From positions 76,010-140,009 of the forward strand of contig JAYKAV010003087.1 in assembly GCA_035582835.1 (NCBI GenBank): a DNA stretch of 64,000 nucleotides, read 5' to 3'. The notes under the pieces were generated by a model. That model worked only from the letters and a program-made list of their open reading frames with translations, did not search any database and was not told the origin of the DNA. This document shows, in pieces, positions 25,101 to 37,100 of the stretch. A program made the translations under genes and the position numbers. Each line of letters opens with the position of its first letter. Within the stretch, counting starts at the first letter, position 1. The stretch is from Phoebastria nigripes (Eukaryota > Chordata > Aves > Procellariiformes > Diomedeidae).

Positions 25101-28100
25101 TTTTATCATTTGCTTCAGCGAGTATCATCTCTGTAGTTCACTATTATGTGACAGCTCAGATGCAAATGATACTTATCCATTAAAACACTAGCAGTCTTTG
25201 AATCAGGAAGGTTCCCTACCAACATACATAAATACATGCAGCGAATAAAGTGAGATTAAAAATATGGGAAAAGATAGTGGGAGAATATCTGTACTCACAT
25301 TATATGTAGAAATTCAGGGAGCTCCATGTACCTTAAGTTGTCCTTCAGTATGCAAGTGACAAAACTTACAGTCACGTGCAGTAGTTACCTGTGGCTTTGA
25401 GAGGGAAATAAAAGGATGAAAACCGTCTTAAAAGGAGAAGGTACCTTAATGTATTAGAAATGTGTTTAAAATACCTATTTTAAATCATTCCTAAGAGATT
25501 TCCTTTTTCTGTGTATGCATTCACAAACCTAGCTGTCTGGTTGTTTCTTTCCAGCAACTGTTTTGAAAATGGAATGCTGTTTTCATCTACATCATTTTAC
25601 TAGCATTTGATATTTCGAAAACAGAGTGGAATAGATCTCTATTATTTATCCCTGAGCAGTCAATTAATCCAGAGCCGAGTACAAGCCAGGTACTTTGCTA
25701 CCGAGCTCTAGTTGCAGCCTGCAAAAGCGGGAGTATTATCATTGAACAAGAGGAAAATAAAACCAGTGTATAAATGTGAATCAGTTGCATCCTGCAGATA
25801 GAAAACAGGAATGATTTCAACGCAATAGATTTTTTTAATCTGCTCTATCTGCTGCTTTTTTTAGGCCCTGGTAATTAGCTGAAGAGGCTGGAATGTAGAA
25901 TACACAAACATTACACCTTTTATTACCAAGTCTTACTCAAATGACTGCCGTCTTCATGTTACTTAACTATTTAACAGTATTGTGCAGTCTTGACATGGCA
26001 TTATAAGATTTTTTTTTTCTTAGTCATCTGACTGTTTTGGGTGAGCTTCGGTCACTGTTGTCTGGAGGAGATACTGTATGATGTGCTGTTCACATCAGGC
26101 TCAAGAAATTTGGATTTGCAAATGAGGTGTGTGGGAACATGTAATGCTGGGCTGGAGGGGATTGAGTCCAGTCCCTCATGACTCTAGGCAGTCAATGTTA
26201 TGTTCAGTAAGGTACATAAGCCATCAGCTCCATGTGTTATCGTACGCCATGGCTGTAGGTAACTTCCTACTGCCATCTGATACATGTACACCCTGTAGTA
26301 CAAGTCTTGGGCCTGTGTCTTGCAACAAGCTATGGGAAGAGAGTTGGAAGGGTCAGAATTCACTGGACATTTGAAGTAAGGATTTTTTTTCTGAACTGTT
26401 TTTTATATAAACACTTGAGGTATCATTGGAGAATGTTTCAAAATCGTCACTCTGTTTCAAATGCAAACTTTCCAGTATCTGTGCTCATGTGCATAGTTGA
26501 TTCCTGAATGACAAATGCTTTGATCAGGCAGGTCTCAGAGGCAATGGTGCGATGATGTTTTCATGTTGTAAAAGACTGTCTCTGATTTGCTTTATTCTTA
26601 GATTCAAAAGGAAAAGAAACTGCGGCAATGAAAGCTGACCTACTGAGGGCTCGCAATGTCAAGAGGTATATTAATCAGCTGACGGTGGCAAAGAAGCAGT
26701 GCGAGAAGAGAATAAGGCTCCTGGGAGGGCCTGCTTATGATCAGCAGGAAGATGGCATTTCTGATGAAGGTGATGGCCCTCAGAGTCAAAAGGTATAAAT
26801 CGAATAGCACATAAGTTGTCTGAAGGTCATTCTAAATGTGTTGGCACTGGATCATNTTAGCCTCACTGTCATTAATCCCTCCCTTCCCCCAGGAGTCAAG
26901 TATAAATTAATTGCTGCATAGTTTATTTATCTTGGGAAAAGTTAACTGAAGTACCTGAAAAGACATACTGATCACTCAGCTTGGAATATTGCTAAATGTG
27001 AAGCTTTGTAAAGGATCGAGTGGCTAGTAAGCGTGTGCGATTTTTCAGACATACTGCATGTAGGGAGTTAATAAGGACATGGTAGTGGCCTTTCTGAAGG
27101 TAGCAGCTTGCTTTCAAATAAAAGATTGCCAACATATGTGCAATGTTTCTTTGGTGCCTGTTATATTTAATGTAGGAAGTACCTGTGGGTTTTGCAAATA
27201 CTGAGTTATTCAAAAGCAAACACTTACTTGTGGAAGGCAATTGACAAAAAACTAAGGGCAGTCATTGCAGGAAAAACTCTGATAGAACTGTTGACTGAAT
27301 ACTGGTTTTCAACATCACTGTAGTCTGGAATTGAAAAAATTACCATTGTATTAGCCAGCATATAAAAAAATAAAATCATGGCTACTTATCCTTGCTAAAC
27401 TTTAAGTTTAGTGACTTCCTTGTGTAATCTACTCTGTCCCCTTTGGGCAAAGCGCAGTAATTGTTGTATTCAAATTAGAAAGAAGATTTTATCTTTTTCA
27501 TGTAGGTAGAAGAGAAGTTACCTCTTCATGCAGGGACCTTTAATTTTCATTATGTCCTTATAATAATTGTAACTTAGTAGCACATAAGAAAAAGTTGCTT
27601 GATGGAGAAATAGTTCTTGCTATTTGTGTTTTGTCTTTCTTGAGTAAGGTCTGAAAGAGAGCAATTCCCTCCCCCCCACTCATCCTTAAAGCATGATTTC
27701 AGGTGGTGTGTCATAGATTGTGCCAAGGCAGTCCTGATCTGTTTCCTGAAGTTGGGTGTAGCGAGAGCTGCCAAGGAGAAAAGGAAAGAGGGAAGCATGT
27801 GGCAGCACCGCATGAGCCACTGATGCCAGTTTAAGTGCCTGCTGAGATGTTAGGGACTTTGCAGGATAGATACATGGTGACGTAAGATTGTTCAGGAATG
27901 GGGTGAAGTAGGGAAGCTGCNCTGGATAGGGGCAGGGATTGGTCAGAAATATAATAAAATATAATATTATTGTAATTAAAATCAAAGGAATTCCTGTTGT
28001 TAATGTTGCACGTTTTATGATCCGATGGATTTTTGGTGGGAGCTGCTGACCCAGGGTAAGATCTTGCAAATATACCCATGAGCAGCTCCATATTGAGTTA

Positions 28101-31100
28101 ATGGTACTATTAATAGGAATAAAGACTCCTTGCACAGGCATTTGTTGTAGTGATGGCGGAAACAATGGGATCTGGGGCTGCTCTGCTTCTAAGCTTTTGA
28201 TGTGTTTCTATGAAGAAGCCTTAGAACCCCTCCACACCCATGTCAGTGTAGAAAATAGGAAAACTGCTTCTCTGCCCTGTTGTCCCCAACTCTCTGTTGC
28301 CAGGAAAGAGGCTGAGGGAGGCTAGATGAGAGACAGAGGCCACACTGTTCTCTTCTGAGCACAGAAAAGTGCTCAGGGCTTGGCTGAGGAAGGGGACTCT
28401 CTTCACTGTTGCTTCTTCCCATCCTCTTCCTGCACTATTGTAGCTGCAGTCCGGGTTCTTATTTCAAGGCAGCTAGGGCTATTTTGGATGCTGGCCCCTC
28501 CTATGTGGGCAGTATTGACTGAACACTCAGACCTTTTTCTAACCAAAAGGGAAAGGCGTTGTTTGGGATTTAGTAGATAAGCTGATGTTGGTATGTTGCT
28601 GCTGGTGGCCCATAACTTCTCTTTAGAGTCTGGCTGTGCCAGCTTTTCTGTTAAGCTAGCACTTAACCTGCAGAATAACTAGCTTCTGTAGAAGAAACTG
28701 GAAGTTTGCCTTTCTTTCTTCAACTTGCCTGAAATAGGTCGGCAATGGTGTTTTGAATTATTATTTTATGTAAGTGTAGTACAGAAGCTTGAATACATTA
28801 TTAACTTTGGGGAATTTTTGGTACTAGTTGAACAAAGAACAGATTGACTAGTGACCTAAATTTGTATTTTGCTTTCACTTCTGCATCCTACAGAAAGCTT
28901 TCTCTTTCCTGCAGTAGCTGGTAAAAGTATTTAATGCATGTTCTGATTATGGGCTTAAATGTGGAGATGGATTATTTGGAACTGTCAATGTTCTCCTCTT
29001 ACAGATTTAAGAAACAAAAATTATGTGCTTTGAAATACTTCCTCTCTCTCCCCCCCCCCCCCTTTCACAGCAGAAGCTAATTATAAAACAGTGTCAGTTT
29101 TCTGTTTGATAAATACATAAGTCATGGGACTGTATAGACTTTGCACATGTTCCACTCACCTCATTATCCTGAATGTGGGTTCTCTAGGGAAATCTTGAAT
29201 GTGTGACTTATAATCAAATGTTTATAAGCAAACAAACAAACAAACCCCAGCTACTCTCTGAATCTGGATTCTGTCATTAGCTCTGATACTGATTTATACT
29301 CTGCCCTGGGTGTTAGATTTGCTTTCGAGAAAATGCGGTTTGAATTAGTGTAATATATAAAGCATCTCTTCTAATCTACTTATGGTCAGTGCAGTTTTAG
29401 TCCTTTTTCATAGAAACTGTACCTGCACAGTACTACAGTAATTAATTGAGTTCTTGTTGTCTGTGTTTATTCGGCAAACCATTCGTTTGATCTGTTTTGT
29501 TCAGCACAACAGCCACATCACCACATCTGTGAGATTTGACGTGTGGAGTCACAACATCTCCTTAGTGGAGCTGTTTTGTGAACCACGGATGGTAGGAGGA
29601 GCTCTGGGGATCTGATCCTTTACTAGCTGTGAAATAGCAAGGAAACCACCTGAGTGTGTTTTGAGGGCGCAGGCAGTTCATGTTCATAATCCTACTGATG
29701 AGGACTAAGTTGAAATTCCTGCAGAAGATCTTGCTTCCACCACATCTGTGGATAGACACTGATTTAACTGGTGACTGATCAGATTTTCACTGTGATTTCC
29801 AAGCTTCAAGTTCTGAGATCACATTATGTCAGGATACCTCGTGGTACAGAAATTGGGGATATAAAGAAAGCGAGCTTCAATTGTTGTTCCCCTGTTGCCT
29901 GAAGATGAGGTGTCTTATGACAGAAGTATGTTCATGAACATGCGCGTCTCAAGGCAGGGATTTTTCCATTAGTGTATGTGCAGTAAAATAGCCAGGTACC
30001 TTATGTAGTATATACTTCCTGATAGGTAACTAATCATTGCATTTGGTTCAGCTACTGCTGTATATGACAAAGATATCCTTCTGATGACTTGCCTCTTTTT
30101 AAAAAATAATAAGAATATATGCTTTAATTTTAGTCAGTGTACAGACAAAGCATTAGTTAATGGTTTTTAAAATGCAGCTTGGAAAGAGACACATATTTTT
30201 CCAGTATTATTTTTTACATTCCTCTTATTCCTGTCTTCTACAAAAAAGAAAAAAAAACAAATGAAAACATAAGTCCTGCAGTCTGACTGTGTGCCATCAT
30301 CCCAGCAGAAAACTTCCACTACTGACCCAAATTCTGTTCACCCCACCCATGATCTGCAGTGCTGTTACTAGCTGTATTGTGTCATTATAGGCCAATGTGG
30401 TTGTAGCGAATGGGAACCTGGTGTGTGGCAAAGAAATAGAATACAGTGCATCTATGCACTGTCAGGTGCCTATACAGGCCCTTCCAAATTAAGTAGTTGT
30501 CTCCAGAGAGAGGTTGCAACTATCTTTAGGGACTTGCCAAGACCAGGTCTCTGCTTTATAGGGCCAGGAACAAGGCTATTCTGTGTGCATATGCTAGGGA
30601 TGCTGGTTAAAGCGCCCTGCTTGGGGAGGGTGTGTGTGTGGGAAATCTAATCCCTTCCTAGTATTTGGTAGAGCCTGTGACCAGCTGTGGTATATTAGTT
30701 ACTTTCCTGTTGGAGTAGGTAATGGATGTGGCAGCAGTAAAGCTGCTGTTTTTTCTGAACCCAGAAGCTGCTCTCGAGTTAAAAGGTCTTGAAGGGTTGT
30801 TGTTGAGGCTGATAATTTTAAGATTATATCTGCTAACTGGATATTAGATTTGAGGGTGTACACATGCTCTAATGCATGCATATATGCCAACATAGCTTAA
30901 AGCTTTGTACTCTAATCTGTGGTGATACTGAGTCATAAAATGATCTTTTGTTGACGATTACAAATTACTGCAGAATCTCGTTCTTTAAATCAGAGAAGGA
31001 AGAATCCTCCACAGAATACTTCCTGGATTGCATGCGTTTTATGATAACTTATCACCTCAAACCTAAAAACCTCTTTTGTCCATCATTGTTGTCATTGAAG

Positions 31101-34100
31101 TCTTAATAATGTTTATAGTACAGTGTTTGTATCATATTTAATAATTCCAGGATAGTCAAGCCTTAAACAAACAAAAACCTAAAAAAAGTTTGTGAGGTCT
31201 CATTTCTACAAGAGAAGTTTAAATAAGCTTTTCTGTCCATAAATTTATTTTGTTAAAGTATTTCAGTTTGCAAGGTAACTATTGGGAGATTTGTGTAACA
31301 GCATTATTAGGCACCACCACTTTAATTACCATGGGGTGCCTGTGCAATGGGCCCTTGGTTAGGTGAGAGGGATGGTTGCACTTGCCTTGCTCCCTGCAGC
31401 AGTGCTTAGCAGCAATTACTTTTGAGAGGGGATGTTTGTTAATTACCCTCCTTGCTGGCAGCCTGGGTGGGGATACCTTGGACAATAGAGGCATAGAGAC
31501 CAAGGCGACCTTTCGCTCAAGAAGTGTCGGCATGTGCTCCGCATTGTGAGTGATTTATTACCTCTGCTATCATTTACAGAGCTGACAGTCCTGGAGACAG
31601 TGAAGATCTCTGTTGAAGAGGCTGGAAGACCCTTTTCTGCTTGTATTTTAAAACATTGTCCTTGATAAAATGGTTGAATAGAAAGTATGATGATGCACAG
31701 AAATGAGGCTAAAACACAGACTGGCCTTTGAATTGTCATCTCTGTGTTCTTTTCTTTGACAGTCTGATCACTATTTCTGTAATAAGCCTAGCTTCAGCAA
31801 GCCTCTCTCCCTGTGCTGTTCGATGAGGATTACAGAGTGAGCTCTGAAAGGCAGAAATTTATGTTCATATACCTGAATAGCTCTTAAGCTAAGAGCAAGC
31901 CATGTCCAGACAATATTGGTATGGTAAAGGATGAAGAGAGGAATGGCACATGACTGTCACTGAGGAACTTCGAAGATGAAAATGAGCATTTCAGCCAAGA
32001 CAAACACAATTTACTTAAACACTGCCCAAAATTTGGGGGAGCTGTTTCAGATAAAACATAGTTGGCTACAGTTTTTAAAGAACCTTCTTTAGCTTGGTTC
32101 ATTAAGGAAGTGACTTGTGCTGGTAATTGTGTACATGCACATGTATGTGGTTTCCTCCCATACAGCTTGAGTCCAGCAAACCATTTTTCCTAAATGTAAC
32201 TTGGTGGTAGAGTCTCACAGGTACTAGGTTTAGGAAAATAGGTGGCCTTCCCGGAGAGAGAGATGCTGATACATGACCTGAATTGTATTATTGTTAGGTA
32301 TCGGAAAACCCATATTAGAGAAATTATTAATGCCTCAATCTCTGTCGGAATTCACGTCTTGCTCTGTACCAAATTATCTTTGCTATAAAATGCAAAGTCA
32401 TAGGAAGCTAAGATTCATTAGCCCCAGTGCTTAAGGACCTGCTTTTCTTTTCAAAGAAAAAGGTGTGGGTTGGTTGGTGTCTGTGAGGTACAAAGCAAGA
32501 GACCAAGACCACTTCGGTGTGTTTGGATTCCTGGTGATATAAGTAATGGCACTAAATGAGCTACATGAAAACTGGTTCAGCTGCTAGACTGAAAAGTTAG
32601 AGAGGAAGGGGTGTTTAGTTTTGATAGGGTATTTTGAAAATTGGTCGTATTTTTCAGAGAAAGCCAAGGTGGTTCATTTTGTTCAACATGGGATGATCTG
32701 TTCGTTTTGTCAGGGAGGTGTTTTATTTTCAGGTGTTTGTCTCAAAGAAAAGGCCTGGATTCACAAAAATAGTAGAAGATGAGGAAGCGATAATGTTTTT
32801 TTAATCCAATAGCTTAAAGGCTGCAGCATCTGCTTAGGTGTGGGAAGTCTGTGTTTCATTTCGTTTTCTGCTTGACATACACCCTCCTCTCTCATCTCAG
32901 GAAGAATCTTGAGCATTATATCACAGCCCGTACTCTTCCCTGGCTGCATTTCTCATAGATGCTTTTCAGTAACACTCAGTTAATGGGAACTGGCCACCAA
33001 ATGCCCTGGCTGCCAGGGTAAAGAACTACACTCCATCTTTTCTGTGTCCCTGGGAATAATTGAGATACATCTTAAAGCTCTATAGCCTGTGGCATGGAAA
33101 CTGCTGGTGTTACTCTTTGTTTGAATCAAGCAAAATAGATCAGTTAGCTTTCAGCTTTGCTCCTCTGCCTTGCAGGAACATTGGAAGTTAAATTTTTGGC
33201 AATAGCATTTCATGAATGACTTGAAATGCCCTCTTAGTCCTTTGAAATGTAGTCTTACCTCCTGGACAGAAAACTTGTGGAAACATTTTCTATCTGATAG
33301 GAGCATAGATGCATTTATCTTGTAAATACTTACAACTCATATTTTAGATTTTTTTTTTTTTTTTTAAATGAAGCAAAACTATTACTGTAGGAGGTCTGTG
33401 CAGTTGAATCTAGTTCACATGTTTGTGGGATGCATGGTGCTCTGGGGGCACATCAAGTGAAACGATTTTCCCCATAAGGGATGAAGAGAAGCTAGAGTTA
33501 AGTATTTTCCCAGGTTTTACTCTTAGTTTTCCTTTCTCCAGATTCTTCAGTTTGAAGAAATTCTGGCCAACCCTTCATACCGAGAGCACTTCCGAATCTA
33601 CATGGAAAGGATGGACAAGATGGCTTTGATCGGTCTTTGGGAGTCTGTGGAGTATCTGAAGAACGCTAACAAGGTGGAAGAAATTGCAAGTCCATGCAGC
33701 TTGTACATTAACTGGAATCTCTGCTTGTTGTGATCTTGATGTTAGGAAATGTCTTTGTATTTATGTTTTTAAAATAGCGATAGCATAGGATGGGTGCCAG
33801 GCAATTTAGTTTTTTTAGCTTCTTCATGTCAATGTTTGGGGATAATATGGCAATTAAAAATTGTGGACTGTTGTGATGATGGTTTACTGTTGTTTTGTGT
33901 AGCAACATGACCTGTAAAAAGGATACTTGATGTGCAAAAGTAGTAGAATTATTTCCCCCTCCACCAGAGAAAAAACTTGCAGTAATATATTAGCTTTAAT
34001 TGTATCAGCTCATGTGAAACTTAAAGGTACATTACAGTTTGATAGTCTGTACATAAACTTCTCATCTTGCCAATTACAGGTAGCCCGTTCAATCCAAAAC

Positions 34101-37100
34101 CTTGAAAATTTGTGTATATATGTTTTTAAAAGTCTTTTGAAAGAGAGATTTTGCTTTAAATATCCCTTCCTTTCCCTGTTCTGTTGTTGTATAAGCAGCT
34201 AAGTTTCTTCAGGAATGCTGCGCTACTGCTAGAGGGAAGAAACAATGCTATAATTGTAATGCTATTGTAATTTGTGCTAAAATAAAGTAGGAATGAGAAC
34301 CCTGAATCAGGGATAGGAAATATCACTTAAAGTTGCAAGAGGTATCCTGGAGCAGTGGTTCAGAGCAAGAATGTAGAGGACAAATTTGCTGTTTGTGAGC
34401 AGTGGGGTGGATTTTGGGGGGGAAACTGTTTTAAACCTCCAGGGTTCACACTAGCATGAAATACAAATTTCATTATTAAGTATCAGTTAACTTTTTATTC
34501 ACTGTGATTTTATTACTCTCCTATGTAAAAAGATTCTAGTCCATTGGAAAACACAAATAACATCCTGTAACCAAAGTGGCAAATTGTGGAGCGTGAGTAA
34601 TGAGCCATTAATACGATCTGAAGAAACAGCTAACAACCAACTCAGGCTAGAAAGTGTTCATAAAAAGGGTTTGTCAGGCACTGTGAAGAGGGTTGTATAA
34701 ATCAGTTTTGATTTGCAAACTACTCGTGATTGGAAAAGGTGCTATAAATCTTTATATGAACTTTCAGCTGTGATTTCTCTCCTTGCTTTCAAAACAGTAT
34801 GTATAGTGCCTTTATTCAAGACTTCCCATTTTTTTTAAAGAGATTCTAACATATGGTGCTTCTGTTGCTCAATGGAATGTAAGGGTTGTCTGCCACTACA
34901 GGGGCAGCTTTGATTACAAAAAAGTAGCATCATGCAGCGATCTGGCTGTGATATTGTCCCATAAGGCAGGCAAGCATATTGTGCCATACTAAGGGAGTGG
35001 GTAAAACCTTTTTAATTCGGGTCAGTTTAGAGAGATGATAATTTAGAGAGATGATCATGGGCTGTGCTGCATTACTTCTTCTCTTTCCTGTTCAGTACTG
35101 CAAAGTTCAATCCTGTGCGCTGTTCTGTGCTCAGTGGAAATACCAGGCCTTGTGTATTGGTAAATGTCTCTTCAGGTGTGCTTTTTTCTTTTCTTTTTTT
35201 CTTTTTTCTTTTTTTTTTTTTTCTTTTCCCCCTCAAAAATTAATTATAGTCTCGTATAAAGTGAGTTGATGCTATCCAGCAGAAGACAGGAGAGCCAATA
35301 CAGCTGAACTCTACAATCTGAACTTAAAACGGTGGCCACAATGTTGCTCTAGCACTTTTTTTTCCTTTTAATACCAGCTTTTGGAGCATACTTTTAAAAG
35401 CAGTGGATGTGGAAGTAGGTACTTTTAGAGCACAGCTGTTTCTTCACTTAACAAATACTGGTATTCATCTTGTGAAACTGACTGCTTAGCATAGGTGTGC
35501 AGGCAGAGTGCTTGATCTCAGTAAGAGATTCACAGATGTGTTCTCATACATCTGGGCATGAAATTAGCTTGATCATCCTTCAAATTATGCACCTGGATCC
35601 TGAGTCATCCTGATATTTTTAACATTTTTTATTATTCTCTTCTCCTTCCCTCTCCCTCCTTGCTTCCTAGGCTGAAATACCTCAACTGGTGAGTGAAATT
35701 TATCAGAATTTTTTTGTGGAAAGCAGAGAAATACCTGTGGAAAAATCCCTTTATAAAGAAATACAGCAAAGTCTCGTGGGAAATAAAGGCATTGAAGTCT
35801 TCTACAGAATTCAGGCAGATGTTTACGAAACTCTAAAGGACAGATACTACCCCTCATTCATTGTCAGTGATTTATATGAGAGATCAGTCAAGAAGGAAGA
35901 AGAAAGAAGTTCTGCTCAGCCAACTCCTGAGGACAAAGATGAAGTGGTGAGTCACATGGACAATTTCTTTCACTGTTATTTAAGGTGATCTGAAGACGAT
36001 CCTGAGTAAAGCATATAGTAGCATCTTCTGTCCTTGAGCTTTGGACTACTTTTCTTTTTTTTCTGATGTATTTATAACTATCATCACTCTTGTAGTTTCA
36101 CCAGGTAAACCTGGTATGTTTACAAGCTCTTGGAAACAAAATAGTACAAAATGACTGACTACTTAAACTTTAAATTAGTTGAAGTAGATATTTCAGATTT
36201 CCAAGTCTTTTGTATTCCATATCTTTCGTTATGCTCCTTAGTATCAAAGAATGCAAAACATACCTCATACAAGCTCAGCTGCTCTGCTTTTCAATGAAGG
36301 AAGTCTCACTGAAACATCAGTAAGTTTCTGTCTAGACGTTGTCTGTCCCTGTGCCCTGGGCATTTCCTAGGTACTAAATAGGTATTAAACGTTGCAAAAA
36401 AGAGGAGGAAAAAGTAATGAAAAATATAATCTTAGTGCTTTTTTATTAATTTATTGAATAAATTAATAGGCTATGTTGGAAGATAAAACTGATTAAAATA
36501 GCACTAGAACTGGAAATACTAAAACAGAGCATTCAAAATGTCATAAACAATAACCCAACAGCAGCTCTCTTGGGGCAGATTTTTTCAGTGGGTTCTCTAA
36601 ATTGGTCATGTCGGGGGAACTTGTGTTACCTTTATCTAAGAACATTTTGACAAGAGCATCTCTCAGACTAGTGTCTTTCAGTCAGGCTGCCGCTTCAGAT
36701 CAGCATGAATATCTTCATTTTACATGTGAACTTGCTCAGAACACAATCAAGTGGAGTAGTTTGTCTAAAACTGGATCTAAATGGACAAATAAGAAGCAGA
36801 ATCCAGAGGTGGTGATCTGCATTCTGCCATTTAGAAACAATTTTTCCAGAACCTAAGGCTTTTGTATTTACTGCTTAAATATGACTCTCATTTCTGTAGG
36901 TGAGCTATTATCATCTCTGTAGTCTGCATATCAGCAAATCTGCACAGATGAGCTGTTATGAGTAAATTACTTCCAATATGAACTTTTAGAGCTTGCTGAA
37001 TTTTTCATTGTTTGTTTCTCCCTGTGTTCTTTTCCTTGATAAAAGATTCAAGACGCGTTTTCTGCTTTTCTCACTGCTAACTCAGCTATGTGTTGAAGGT

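Larger units (their letters stand above)
16688..26610 (+). other. Intron, 9.9 kb
   Basis: The largest internal intron. It holds the candidate cassette exon at 19940-20021 and a G/T-rich low-complexity stretch at about 20420-20520 with an N at 20467. A C-rich run lies near 21165-21186 and a short T run near 25078-25088. No CR1 copy was recognised. Scattered open frames of 60-140 codons on both strands carry no recognisable domain. Confidence 0.8.

Noticed and set aside
36705..36810. Possible MIR-like fragment (CATTTTACATGTGAACTTG and following)
   Set aside because: Only one short block fits; too diverged to support.
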